Positions 25,619 through 34,454 of a stretch of DNA of 64,000 nucleotides are shown piece after piece. Both the position numbers and the translations under genes were made by a program. The notes under the pieces are model-generated. The model saw nothing but the letters and a program-made list of their open reading frames with translations. It did no database searches and was not told the origin of the DNA. Origin of the DNA: Occallatibacter riparius (GTDB taxonomy: Bacteria > Acidobacteriota > Terriglobia > Terriglobales > Acidobacteriaceae); NCBI RefSeq assembly GCF_025264625.1, contig NZ_CP093313.1:3286001-3350000 (forward strand). Reading direction: 5' to 3'. Numbering within the stretch: position 1 is the stretch's first letter; the number at the start of each line of letters is the position of its first letter.

Positions 25619-26668
25619 ATGCTTCAAACTGCCGCACATCTGCTCTCGCTTGCCTTTCCCGCTGAGTTCACCCCCGGCGCCCGCTCGGCCGTCCGAACCT
25701 GCCTGCGTATCCAGCCGGAAGAGAAGGTTACGCTGATCACGGACCGCGTCACTTCGGAGATCGCCGCCTCCATCGCGCGCGAGCTTGAAGAGCTGGGCTG
25801 CCGCTGGAACGGGTACATCCTTGAGGACCTGGCGCCGCGCCCGCTCACCGACATGCCGGGGGCCGTCCTGGAAGACATGGAGACTTCGGATGTCTCGATC
25901 TTTGCCGTGCAGGTGCAGCAGAACGAACTCCGCTCGCGCATGCAGATGACCGATGTGGTGAACCGCCGCCACATGCGGCATGCTCACATGGTCAACATCA
26001 CGCCCGAGATCATGTGCGACGGGATGCGCGCCGATTACGACCAGGTCGACCGGCTCTCCCAGCAGGTGCTTGATCGTGTCCGCAAAGCGAAGCGCATTCG
26101 CGCCACGACGGCCGCCGGAACCGACATCACGTCTGACATGAATCCCGATTACAAGTGGTTCAAGACCTCTGGGATCATCTCGCGCGAGAAATGGGGCAAT
26201 CTACCGGGGGGCGAATGCTTCACCAGCCCCGGCGAAGTCAACGGCGTCTTTGTCGTGGATGGGGTAGTTGGCGACTGGCTTTGTGCGCGCTATGGCCTGC
26301 TGGAGGCTACGCCGCTCACGATCGAGATTGCACAGAACCGCATCGTGCGCTGCTCCAGTGAGAACAAGGATCTGGAGCGCGACTTCTGGGCCTATACCCA
26401 CACCGATGAGAACTCCGACCGGGTGGGCGAGTTCGCCATTGGCACCAACATCGGCGTGAAGAAGGTCATTGGGAATATTCTGCAGGACGAGAAGTTTCCG
26501 GGCATCCACATCGCCTTCGGCAACCCGTATGGCGAGCACACGGGGGCGCCGTGGCGCTCCGGCACGCACATTGACGTGGTCGGACTCGGCTTTAACATCT
26601 CGCTCGAATACACCGGCGGCGAAACCGAACCGATCATGCGCGACGGCAAGTTTCTGATCAGCGCCTGA
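25619..26668 (+). CDS. M29-like aminopeptidase (leucyl aminopeptidase, AmpT/AmpS type)
   Basis: 349 aa. The domain order and closing blocks are those of M29-related metallopeptidases: GNLPGGECFTSPGEVNGVFV, VGEFAIGTNIGVKKVIGNIL, EKFPGIHIAFGNPYG and HIDVVGLGFNISLEY provide the Glu, Glu, His and His/Asp ligands. The N-terminal half binds no visible cofactor. It probably releases N-terminal residues from peptides in the cytoplasm. The start is uncertain because the nearest Shine-Dalgarno is distant. Confidence 0.8.
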   Translation: MLQTAAHLLSLAFPAEFTPGARSAVRTCLRIQPEEKVTLITDRVTSEIAASIARELEELGCRWNGYILEDLAPRPLTDMPGAVLEDMETSDVSIFAVQVQQNELRSRMQMTDVVNRRHMRHAHMVNITPEIMCDGMRADYDQVDRLSQQVLDRVRKAKRIRATTAAGTDITSDMNPDYKWFKTSGIISREKWGNLPGGECFTSPGEVNGVFVVDGVVGDWLCARYGLLEATPLTIEIAQNRIVRCSSENKDLERDFWAYTHTDENSDRVGEFAIGTNIGVKKVIGNILQDEKFPGIHIAFGNPYGEHTGAPWRSGTHIDVVGLGFNISLEYTGGETEPIMRDGKFLISA

Positions 26669-26828
26669 TCCTAGACTGTCCGCGTCCGGTCAAGCTTGTC
26701 CGCAAGCGGCCACAGATGATCTGGAGCGAGATGGGGAAGTTCAACAAATACGCGGGTTGCACGTTCAAAGATCTGGATCGGCGATTGCAAATGTATGTGT
26801 GGACGCAAAAAGCGTTCGAGGAGCGCCC

Positions 26829-27311
26829 TTGATCCGGAAATTATGGCTGTGCTCACTGCTTGTTGCATTTGCCCTCTCAACCCTGCCGGCGTCCGCGCAG
26901 ACTGCCGCACATCCTGACCCCCTCTTCAACACCATCAAGGCGCAGGATGCGAAGCTGTTTGACGCTTATAACCGCTGCGATCTGGAAGCCCTGGGATCGA
27001 TGGTTGGCGATGATCTGGAGTTCTATCACGATCTGACAGGGCTCTCCAAAGGGAAGGCGCCTTTTCTCGCGGCTATCAAACAGAACATCTGCGGAAAGGT
27101 GCAGCGGAGTTTGCTTGAGAACACGCTGGAGGTGTATCCGCTGAAGGGCTACGGCGCGGTCGAGATCGGGATCCATCGATTCCACCATCCCAACGAGCCG
27201 GCCAATGTGGGAGACGCCAAGTTCGTGAACATCTGGCACAACGATAATGGCCACTGGAAGATCTCGCGCGTGATTAGCTACGAACACAACGAAGGACTTC
27301 TCGCGAAGTGA
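26829..27311 (+). CDS. Exported SnoaL/DUF4440-like (NTF2-fold) protein
   Basis: 160 aa from TTG 26829, five bases after GAGGAG; the product begins MIRKLWLCSLLVAFALSTLP, a signal peptide cleaved near ASAQ. The mature protein has the DUF4440 pattern: IKAQDAKLFDAYNRCDLEAL, VGDDLEFYHDLTG, FVNIWHNDNGHWKISRVISY. Such NTF2-like folds bind small ligands; none can be named. It stands between the peptidase and a small membrane gene. Confidence 0.75.
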   Translation: MIRKLWLCSLLVAFALSTLPASAQTAAHPDPLFNTIKAQDAKLFDAYNRCDLEALGSMVGDDLEFYHDLTGLSKGKAPFLAAIKQNICGKVQRSLLENTLEVYPLKGYGAVEIGIHRFHHPNEPANVGDAKFVNIWHNDNGHWKISRVISYEHNEGLLAK

Positions 27312-27452
27312 TCGTCGTTCTGCCTGAAAGTCCAAACTGCATGCCCGCAGCAGCGTCTCATTACCGCTGATTGCGAAGGCTGGTAGTTCTGCCGCCGATT
27401 AGCGTGTGCGCGCATCCAAGCAATACACTGAGATTGGAGCGCTCTTATCGTA

Positions 27453-27842
27453 TTGCGGAATATCATTTCGGGGCTGCTCAAGCTGAGGCTTTTGTCCGGC
27501 GCAGGCTGGACGCGTGTCAGGCTAAGCAGGATGCTGCTGGCGCTTGTGGCTGTATGCGTGCTCAGCTCGCCCATAACCCAGCGGCTGTGGGCATGGGATG
27601 GATTTCTGCACGGTGGCCAGGACTTTGAAACCGGCGCCTTGTTGATCCTTCTCTCACTCTGCCTGGTTCTGGTGCTGGTAAGAGTGTGCAAATCAGCCTT
27701 TGAACGCATGCTCGCTGGTCTTTCGGGCAGGGCTTTCATGTGCCGCACTGCTGCGGAACTCGCTCCGCTTCGCGTGGCGCTCGCAATCCTTCCGTTAGGG
27801 TGGGACGCGCACGCTGTTTTCAGCCTGCCTCTTCAGATCTGA
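27453..27842 (+). CDS. Small membrane protein of unknown function
   Basis: 129 aa from a TTG start. Two hydrophobic segments (LLALVAVCVLSSPITQRLW; ALLILLSLCLVLVLVRVCK) flank the loop AWDGFLHGGQDFETG. The C-terminal ~50 residues are less structured. The composition is protein-like, but the start codon is weak and no family is recognised. Confidence 0.5.
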   Translation: MRNIISGLLKLRLLSGAGWTRVRLSRMLLALVAVCVLSSPITQRLWAWDGFLHGGQDFETGALLILLSLCLVLVLVRVCKSAFERMLAGLSGRAFMCRTAAELAPLRVALAILPLGWDAHAVFSLPLQI

Positions 27843-27933
27843 TTCGTTTCTACCGGCTTCACCTGAGTGGCTGCCTCGCGGCCATTTGCCTGTCGACGTA
27901 GGTTTATCCGCCTTGAAATGAAGCGGAGAGGTC

Positions 27934-28965
27934 ATGAAAAAGTCTGAGGTTGTTCGCGCTTGGGGACGCATCCTTACGGGGCGCGCACCATCTTTATCTA
28001 TCGAAATCACCAAAGAATGCCCTCTGCGTTGTCCTGGTTGTTACGCGTTCGATGACGCGCACCTGGGCGGCTCAACCGGTCTGCGCGAGCTGTCTGATTT
28101 CAAGGGAGATGAACTGGTCGCCAGGGTTTTGGCCGTAGTGGATCAACACAAGCCGGTGCACCTTTCGCTCGTGGGTGGCGATCCCCTGGTCCGCTACCGG
28201 GAACTGGAGCGACTTTTCCCGGAGCTGGACGCCCGCGGCATTCACACGCAGGTGGTCACGAGTGCGTTCCGTGTCATTCCGGCGGAATGGATGCGCTGGA
28301 AAAAACTGAATATCGTGGTCTCAATTGACGGCTTGCCGGCCGAGCACGACGTGCGCCGCAAGCCTGCCACTTACGAACGGATTCTCAAGAACATTGAAGA
28401 CGCTCGGGTTACGATCCACTGCACCATTACATCGCAGATCGCCGGGCGGCCGGGCTATCTGGATGAGTTTCTCGCGTTCTGGACGGTGCGCAACCAGATA
28501 TCGAAAGTGTGGTTCAGCCTGTTCACGCCGCAACGCGGCGCCTCGGACGCCGAAATGCTGAGTCCTTTGCAGCGGGCCGCGGTTCTGGCGGATCTGCGCC
28601 AGTTGCGGCGCAAATACCAAAAGCTCGAAATGCCTGAGGCCCTCATTCGAGAGATGGAGCATCCGCCTGCGAGCCCGGCGGAATGCATCTTCGCCCGAAC
28701 TACCGAAACCATCTCAGCCGATTTGAAGTCGCGCATCACACCATGCCAGTTTGGCGGCGATCCCGACTGCCGCCAGTGCGGATGCATTGCCTCCATGGCG
28801 CTTGCGGCGGTGGGACATCATCCTGTGCTGGGGGCGCTGAACGCCGGGCATCTGTTCAAAGCTTCGGATCGCGTGGGAAAAGTGCTCAACCGAATGCGCG
28901 GCGGCCTGGCGCAAGCTGCACCCGCGGCGCATTTCAACTCGCCTTTCAACATCCTGGAGCCTTGA
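27934..28965 (+). CDS. Radical SAM protein with SPASM-like C-terminal cysteines
   Basis: 343 aa. The radical SAM cluster motif CPLRCPGCY is at residues 29-37, followed by the GGDPL SAM-binding motif and VVTSAFR. A C-terminal cysteine set (CIFARTTE; PCQFGGDPDCRQCGC) suggests an auxiliary Fe-S site, as in SPASM or twitch domains. Preceded by GGAGAGG. No peptide substrate or partner gene is evident beside it, so the reaction is unknown. Confidence 0.8.
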   Translation: MKKSEVVRAWGRILTGRAPSLSIEITKECPLRCPGCYAFDDAHLGGSTGLRELSDFKGDELVARVLAVVDQHKPVHLSLVGGDPLVRYRELERLFPELDARGIHTQVVTSAFRVIPAEWMRWKKLNIVVSIDGLPAEHDVRRKPATYERILKNIEDARVTIHCTITSQIAGRPGYLDEFLAFWTVRNQISKVWFSLFTPQRGASDAEMLSPLQRAAVLADLRQLRRKYQKLEMPEALIREMEHPPASPAECIFARTTETISADLKSRITPCQFGGDPDCRQCGCIASMALAAVGHHPVLGALNAGHLFKASDRVGKVLNRMRGGLAQAAPAAHFNSPFNILEP

Positions 28966-29063
28966 AGGGCAGAAGAGGCAGACGGAGCTCCCGGAAAAAA
29001 TTCAAGGGTTGGAGCGCGCTCCACTTGAAGCCTGCACTCGGACCCAGCATCTATGGTGGTGAT

Positions 29064-30047
29064 ATGGCGACAACGACGACATCGACTTCGCTTCGCACGC
29101 TCGGCAACTCTGACCTTCAACTCACACCGATAGGCTTTGGCGCCTGGGCGATCGGCGGCGGTAACTGGGAATTTGCGTGGGGCCCGCAGGAGGATGACGA
29201 ATCCATCGCGGCAATTCAGCGCGCCCTCGAACTCGGCGTCAATTGGATCGATACTGCTGCGATCTACGGCCTCGGTCATTCCGAAGAGGTGGTAGCCAAA
29301 GCGCTGAAGGGCTGGTCGGGACCGCGCCCCTACGTCTTCACCAAGTGCTCGATGCGCTGGCACGAGGACCGCTCGATCTGGCGTTCATTGAAGGCGGATT
29401 CGTTGCGCGAGGAACTCGAAGCCAGCCTGCGGCGTCTGCAGACGGACGTGATCGACCTTTACCAGATCCACTGGCCGAATCCTGAGACGGAAATTGAGGA
29501 AGGCTGGGAGGCTCTGGCGCGATTCAAGGAAGAGGGCAAGGTTCGCTGGATCGGCGTTTCGAATTTCAGCGTGGAGCAGATGAAGCGCGTGCAGAAGATC
29601 GCGCCCATTACGAGCCTGCAGCCGCCCTACTCGATGCTGCGGCGCGCCATTGCAACGGAGATTTTGCCCTTCGCGCAGGCGAACCAGATCGGGGTCATCA
29701 ACTACTCGCCTATGCTCTCGGGCCTGCTGACCGGCGCGATGACGGCTGAACGTGCCGCTTCGCTGCCTGGCGACGACTGGCGCCGCCGCAATCCTGAATT
29801 CAACGAGCCTCGCCTCAGCCGGAATTTGAAGCTGGTGGAGCTTCTGCGCGAAATCGGCGCAGGCCACAATGTCAGCCCCGGAGTGGTCGCCGTGGCATGG
29901 ACGCTTCACCATCCGGCGGTGACCGCGGCGATTGTGGGTGGCCGAAGCCCGCAGCAGGTCGAGGGAGTTACTCCGGCACTCCACTTCCGCCTCACCGACG
30001 AGGAGTACGCCCGGATCAAGGCATTCCTGGCGGAGATCGGCGCCTGA
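29064..30047 (+). CDS. Aldo/keto reductase
   Basis: 327 aa TIM-barrel oxidoreductase, NADPH dependent by family. The tetrad is visible: Asp and Tyr in NWIDTAAIYGLGHSEEVV, Lys in YVFTKCSM, His in DLYQIHWPNP. Later IGVSNFSVEQM and AAIVGGRSPQQVEG (cofactor phosphate region) are standard. The ATG at 29064 is chosen because the longer frame runs through the radical SAM gene. Ends in a clear terminator. Confidence 0.9.
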   Translation: MATTTTSTSLRTLGNSDLQLTPIGFGAWAIGGGNWEFAWGPQEDDESIAAIQRALELGVNWIDTAAIYGLGHSEEVVAKALKGWSGPRPYVFTKCSMRWHEDRSIWRSLKADSLREELEASLRRLQTDVIDLYQIHWPNPETEIEEGWEALARFKEEGKVRWIGVSNFSVEQMKRVQKIAPITSLQPPYSMLRRAIATEILPFAQANQIGVINYSPMLSGLLTGAMTAERAASLPGDDWRRRNPEFNEPRLSRNLKLVELLREIGAGHNVSPGVVAVAWTLHHPAVTAAIVGGRSPQQVEGVTPALHFRLTDEEYARIKAFLAEIGA

Positions 30048-30062
30048 GTCACCGGCAGGTTA

Positions 30063-30107
30063 CCAGACAGCAAAAAGCCCGGCTGGAAAGCCGGGCTTTT
30101 TGTCTGG
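30063..30107 (+). terminator. Intrinsic terminator after the aldo/keto reductase gene
   Basis: AAAAAGCCCGGCT / AGCCGGGCTTTTT, extended outward by CCAGACA / TGTCTGG. Nearly symmetrical, so it can also serve the convergent minus-strand gene that ends at 30121. Confidence 0.9.
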
Positions 30108-30120
30108 AGGAGGAGGGTAA

Positions 30121-30639
30121 CTACATTGCGGCGACGAAGTCGGGGAGGATGCCCGCCGCATGATCCTGGAGGAGGGCGGTCAAGCGAGCTGCCATTCCTG
30201 CATAGAGGGCCGCGGCGCGAAACGCATTCACGCGGACTCCTTCGCTAGCCTTGGTGAATCCGTACTGTCCGAGCGCCATCAGCACGCAAACCCTGATCTG
30301 CATTGCGTCGCTGCGCAGGGTCTCAATGACGAGGCGATCAACGCCGGCGTCGTGCCGGGCGGCAAAGTCAGCCATCTCAAGCATGACACGGGAGTTCTGG
30401 TACATGACCCAGAGGCCGCGGGGGCCTTCCATGCGCTGCCAGGCGTCATCGGGAGTGGCGTTCACGCCTTCCTTCCACAGGAACTGGTCGCTGAGCTCCC
30501 GCGCGCTCCAGTCGGGCCGCAGCCGCGCCAGGAGCGAATCCCAAGTCTGATTATTGCGTCTCCGCACCGCTGCGCGCCAACGACCGAAGTAGAAGGCCAA
30601 GGCAGCAAAGGCGAGAATTTGAATCATCGGCAAGATCAT
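30121..30639 (-). CDS. Membrane-anchored protein of unknown function
   Basis: 172 aa. A short N-terminal TM helix (MIQILAFAALAFYFGRW) is followed by a basic stretch and a helical cytoplasmic domain (DSLLARLRPDWSARELSDQF; RMEGPRGLWVMYQNSRVMLE). The pattern is frequent in Acidobacteria, with no known role. Convergent with the aldo/keto reductase gene. Confidence 0.65.
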   Translation of the reverse strand: MILPMIQILAFAALAFYFGRWRAAVRRRNNQTWDSLLARLRPDWSARELSDQFLWKEGVNATPDDAWQRMEGPRGLWVMYQNSRVMLEMADFAARHDAGVDRLVIETLRSDAMQIRVCVLMALGQYGFTKASEGVRVNAFRAAALYAGMAARLTALLQDHAAGILPDFVAAM

Positions 30640-30963
30640 CAGTGATCCCCAGATCGTTCTTTGGTAACCGCTAATCGCACACGCTTACTCGTTCGTTACG
30701 GGACGTTCACTTACTAGTAGCAGAATACGTCACCATTACGCCATATATTTTCTGTCGGTTCAAGGGTTTTTCATGGTCAGGAAGTACTCAAAAGGACTAT
30801 GTACCTAGGTAACGGGTGATTACCACGGCTGGGTTAAATTCGAACACCAGGTGGGCAAGCGAACGGTCGCGCCGGGATTTTCCATGAGGCCTGCATCGCG
30901 AGAGGCGCGCTTGGATCGGGATGGAAAGTCGACATGAAGGGCTGGGTTCGCCGCTAAACCCGC
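30640..30963. other. Gene-free region with repeated GTTAC-type motifs
   Basis: 324 bases without a gene, upstream of the 30639 minus-strand start and downstream of the 30964 gene. It contains TTACTCGTTCG, TTACGGGACG, TTACTAGTAG and ATTACG at roughly helical spacing (30690-30750), and the palindrome TACCTAGGTA at about 30800. The motifs resemble those at 25.4, 32.8 and 57.85 kb. Confidence 0.45.
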
Positions 30964-31740
30964 CTAGCGTTTGACCTTGCGTCGTTCCTCTTCAAGGCCG
31001 ACCCGACCCGCGCGGGCGGCGCCCGCTACGGTAAACAACAGGGTCTGCATACGCGGGGAGAACTCCTGGCGGGGGGCTTCCTGCTGGGAGAAGCTGATAA
31101 CCCAATAGACCAGGGAGCACACGTAGCTGGCGGCAACCATAATGTCGATGGCGTGAAAGAGTGCCTGGGAGGCGTGATGGGTGTGGAGCATCGTGGCACC
31201 CAGGAGCATGAGCGAATAGAAGCCAAGTCCGGTGGCGATCTGCAACTCACGGTTGCGCCAGCCGATGCCCAGAACCTGGCTCATTGCGGCGAGCGCGAGA
31301 AAGTAGAGAATCCGCAGCGTGGCTGAGGTTTGCTGGATGCGGAGCGGAGCGACCCAATCCTTAGGCACATGCAGGCCAGCCACACCGGTGAAGGGCCATA
31401 TCGCGCATCCGACAGCGATCACGCCGATTGCGATTCCGAGCAGGATTTTGCGGGAGAGCGAAGAGCGGTACGGCCGAATCACTGACCAGGTGAGCTCGAT
31501 CAGGACGGCGAGGAGCACGAGCGTGTCGATCGTATTTCCGGTCACATAGTAGCGGAAATATGCCTGACTTGAATATCCGTAGCGTGTCCCGACGAACCGA
31601 CTTGCGAGGTCGCTGCTGAGGTTCCAGATGCAGAAGATCAGGAAAACTGGCAGAGGGCGGGCAATGCGCCGGTGCACGAGCAGGACGATGATCACTGCTT
31701 CGAGCGCGACGCCCAGGAGCCACAGCGCGGTTTCTAACAC
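30964..31740 (-). CDS. Seven-TM integral membrane protein of unknown function
   Basis: 258 aa with about seven hydrophobic segments (LLGVALEAVIIVLLVHRRI; LVLLAVLIELTWSVI; ILLGIAIGVIAVGCAIWPF; GLGFYSLMLLGATMLHT; IMVAASYVCSLVYWVISF). The N-terminal WLLGVALEAVIIVLLVHRR is a pattern of a hypothetical protein family common in Acidobacteria. A basic cytoplasmic tail ends it. No biochemical clue. Confidence 0.7.
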   Translation of the reverse strand: MLETALWLLGVALEAVIIVLLVHRRIARPLPVFLIFCIWNLSSDLASRFVGTRYGYSSQAYFRYYVTGNTIDTLVLLAVLIELTWSVIRPYRSSLSRKILLGIAIGVIAVGCAIWPFTGVAGLHVPKDWVAPLRIQQTSATLRILYFLALAAMSQVLGIGWRNRELQIATGLGFYSLMLLGATMLHTHHASQALFHAIDIMVAASYVCSLVYWVISFSQQEAPRQEFSPRMQTLLFTVAGAARAGRVGLEEERRKVKR

Positions 31741-31834
31741 TGATAGCCTCCGCCCTTCGATGGATCGAATGGCCCGTACGCCTCTAGGTAGACGCAGGAT
31801 ACTTTGAGTCTATCAGCGAAGTCAGATAATTTTA

Positions 31835-32770
31835 CTAGGCAAATGTTGGTCCCGGCGGTGTCGGGGCAGGCGTCATCGGTCCGGCGAAGGTGGGTCCCGG
31901 CGGCGTGGGAGCAGGCGTCATCGGGCCAGCGAACGTGGGCCCCGGAGGCGTGGGAGCGGGCGTCATGGGGCCGGCGAAGGTGGGTCCCGGCGGCGTGGGA
32001 GCAGGCGTCATCGGGCCAGCGAACGTGGGTCCCGGCGGTGTCGGAGCGGGCGTCATGGGGCCGGCGAAGGTGGGTCCCGGCGGCGTGGGAGCGGGCGTCA
32101 TCGGGCCAGCGAACGTGGGTCCCGGCGGCGTGGGAGCGGGCGTCATCGGGCCAGCGAACGTGGGTCCCGGCGGTGTCGGAGCGGGCGTCATCGGGCCGGC
32201 GAAGGTGGGTCCCGGCGGTGTGGGAGCAGGCGTCATCGGGCCAGCGAATGTTGGTCCCGGCGGTGTGGGAGCAGGCGTCATCGGGCCAGCGAACGTGGGT
32301 CCCGGCGGTGTCGGAGCAGGCGTCATCGGGCCAGCGAATGTTGGTCCCGGAGGCGTGGGAGCGGGCGTCATCGGGCCAGCGAATGTTGGTCCCGGAGGCG
32401 TGGGAGCGGGCGTCATCGGTCCGGCGAATGTTGGTCCCGGAGGCGTGGGAGCGGGCGTCATCGGGCCGGCGAATGTGGGTCCCGGAGGCGTGGGAGCAGG
32501 CGTCATCGGTCCGGCGAACGTGGGTCCCGGCGGCGTGGGAGCAGGAGTCATCGGTCCGGCGAACGTGGGTCCCGGCGGCGTGGGAGCGGGCGTCATCGGG
32601 CCAGCGAACGTGGGTCCCGGCGGCGTGGGAGCAGGTGTCATCGGCCCGGCGAATGTTGGCCCCGGAGGCGTAGGGGCAGGCGTCATTGGGCCAGACGCGA
32701 ATACGTTGTGCGCGAACGCAAAAAGGGAACAAGTAACTACACTGCGAACAATCAATGTGCTTGAATTCAT
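31835..32770 (-). CDS. Secreted protein of 19 identical Pro-rich 15-residue repeats
   Basis: 311 aa from ATG 32770 with signal peptide MNSSTLIVRSVVTCSLFAFA...FAS. All the rest is GPMTPAPTPPGPTFA repeated exactly 19 times, with the stop straight after the last unit. There are no cysteines or charged residues in the mature chain, which should be extended, PPII-like and surface-exposed. An alternative Met start at 32842 adds 24 residues. The DNA units differ from each other, yet every difference I checked is synonymous in this frame, which supports this strand as coding. Not related by eye to a known adhesin. Confidence 0.75.
   Translation of the reverse strand: MNSSTLIVRSVVTCSLFAFAHNVFASGPMTPAPTPPGPTFAGPMTPAPTPPGPTFAGPMTPAPTPPGPTFAGPMTPAPTPPGPTFAGPMTPAPTPPGPTFAGPMTPAPTPPGPTFAGPMTPAPTPPGPTFAGPMTPAPTPPGPTFAGPMTPAPTPPGPTFAGPMTPAPTPPGPTFAGPMTPAPTPPGPTFAGPMTPAPTPPGPTFAGPMTPAPTPPGPTFAGPMTPAPTPPGPTFAGPMTPAPTPPGPTFAGPMTPAPTPPGPTFAGPMTPAPTPPGPTFAGPMTPAPTPPGPTFAGPMTPAPTPPGPTFA
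31838..32692. repeat. 45-bp tandem repeat array, 19 units
   Basis: 855 bases of 45-mer units with variation chiefly at positions that are third bases in the minus frame (for example ATG-flanking CCG/CCC, ACG/ACC/ACA). Because 45 is divisible by three, open frames exist on both strands; the plus-strand frame 31890-32867 is a by-product. Confidence 0.95.
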
Positions 32771-32981
32771 GACACCCAGGCTCCTAACAGTAAGGCTTTG
32801 TACGAAAAGAGTAACCCAGATGTGCCAGCACATATACAACAAAGGTAACTTTTTTATGATTCTTTAGGAGGTTACCGTAATTTTCCGGGGTGTATAAACC
32901 ACTGAATTAGATGTGACCGGAGATGTATCTTCCTCCAAATAACATGGAGGCGGGCATAAGCTGGCCTCTTGAGGGGGGAAG

Positions 32982-34259
32982 GTGATCGCAGAGTTACGAG
33001 AAGCATTCAATCGCGAGTATTCGGCGAAGAAGTATGAGGCACTGCTGGACATGCTGGAGGAGCGGTGCGGATGTCGAGTGGAGTTTCGCGTGGCCGAGAC
33101 GCCGATTTTTCTGGAACGGGCCTTGCTGGAAAGGATGGCGAAGCTCGGGGCGGACATGACATGCGAGCTGATCGCGGATCCGGTGTATATGGAGGCGGCG
33201 CAGCGGGCGATTCCGGCGGAGTACCGGGTGGCGGGGCAGTGCCGGCATCCGCACTTTTTGACGGCTGACTTTGCGCTGGTGCGGGAGGCGGGTGGAGAGT
33301 TGACGCCGCGGCTGGTGGAGATCCAGGCGTTTCCTTCAGTGTATGCCTACCAAGCGGTGCTGAACCGCAGCTATCTCCAGGCATACGGGCTGGATGACAA
33401 GCGGTTTGGCTGGTATCTGAGCGGGCTGGATCGTGATGGGTTCTGGGAGTTGCTGTCGCGGACAGTGCTGGGCGGGCAGGACCCGATGTATGTGGCGCTG
33501 ACGGAGATCGATCCGGAACACCAGAAGACGCGGCCGGATTTCGAGATTACGGCGAAGAGGCTGGGTATCGCGGTGGTGGACATACGGCGCCTCGAGGCGG
33601 AAGGCAATAAGCTCCACTACCGCAATGCGCAGGGGAAGCTGATACCGATCCACCGCATTTACAACCGAGCGATAGCCGATGAGCTGATTGCGCGCAATGT
33701 GAAGTTGCCTTTCGATCTGACAAAGAAGTGGGATGTGGAGTGGGCCGGGCATCCCAACTGGTATTTCCTGATCAGCAAGTTCTCGCTGCCATGGCTGACG
33801 CGCAAGGGCGGGTGGGACCGGGTGGTTCCGCCGGCGGTGTTTCTGGACGAGTTCCTGAACGGCGATGGTCGGCAGAGACTGGAGGCGGCAGGGGTAAAGC
33901 TGCCGGCGGCGGGGCCGGATGCCCTGTATTCGGAGCTGCTGTTGAAGCCGCTGTTCTCGTTTGCAGGGAAGGGGATTGAGTTTGAACCGACACAGGCTCG
34001 GCTGGAGGCGATCCCCGCGGACGAGCGGAAGGGGTACCTGCTGCAGCAGAGGATGCGCTTTGAGCCGACGATCGAGACGCCGTTCGGGATGACGCAGGCC
34101 GAGATTCGGATCCTTTATCTATGGCCCGACCGGGGGACGCTGCGGGCGGCGCTGCCGCTGGTGCGGCTGGGCCGGGGCAAGATGATGGGCGTGGACCATA
34201 ACAAGAACCAGGAGTGGGTGGGCGGATCGGCGGCGTTTTATCCGAAAGGCAGGGAGTAG
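32982..34259 (+). CDS. ATP-grasp-like protein of unknown substrate
   Basis: 425 aa. GTG start with GAGGGGGGAA just upstream. The second half has ATP-grasp-like blocks: LLLKPLFSFAGKGIEFEP (Lys plus Gly-rich loop), QRMRFEPTIETPFGMTQAEIR (Glu-x-Arg metal site) and RLGRGKMMGVDHNKNQEW (Asn-x-Asn). The first half has PHFLTADFALVREAGG and LVEIQAFPSVYAYQ, resembling the pre-ATP-grasp part of carboxylate-amine ligases. The substrate is unknown. The last 17 codons reappear as a relic at 51904-51954. Confidence 0.6.
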   Translation: MIAELREAFNREYSAKKYEALLDMLEERCGCRVEFRVAETPIFLERALLERMAKLGADMTCELIADPVYMEAAQRAIPAEYRVAGQCRHPHFLTADFALVREAGGELTPRLVEIQAFPSVYAYQAVLNRSYLQAYGLDDKRFGWYLSGLDRDGFWELLSRTVLGGQDPMYVALTEIDPEHQKTRPDFEITAKRLGIAVVDIRRLEAEGNKLHYRNAQGKLIPIHRIYNRAIADELIARNVKLPFDLTKKWDVEWAGHPNWYFLISKFSLPWLTRKGGWDRVVPPAVFLDEFLNGDGRQRLEAAGVKLPAAGPDALYSELLLKPLFSFAGKGIEFEPTQARLEAIPADERKGYLLQQRMRFEPTIETPFGMTQAEIRILYLWPDRGTLRAALPLVRLGRGKMMGVDHNKNQEWVGGSAAFYPKGRE

Positions 34260-34261
34260 AA

Positions 34262-34290
34262 GGACAGGGACAAAGGGACAGAGGGACAAG
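34262..34290. repeat. Purine-rich degenerate repeat after the ATP-grasp gene
   Basis: GGACAGGGACAAAGGGACAG followed by AGGGACAAG, directly behind the stop codon. A near copy follows the relic at 51961, and a similar run occurs at 61584. Confidence 0.75.
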
Positions 34291-34454
34291 CAGGATTGCG
34301 GAGTGCGCAACGGCTTCAATACGTTCTCCTTCAATTGCGGCGTGCTCTTCGCTCCTAAATGAGTTCCGCGGTCGGCCCTCGAAAAGCCGCTGAGCGCGAT
34401 TCGCGCAGTCGGTCGCGTCCGCGGGGTATCCCAGCGGTCGTCCAACTTTTGGCA

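Noticed and set aside
31838..32692. Possible CRISPR array
   Set aside because: Units are contiguous 45-mers with no unique spacers, and the array lies inside an ORF.
31890..32867. Plus-strand ORF with elastin-like GPGGVGAGVIGPANV repeats
   Set aside because: Its repeat units vary at amino-acid level (I/M, N/K) while the minus-strand frame is invariant and has a signal peptide; the plus frame is a by-product of a 45-base period.
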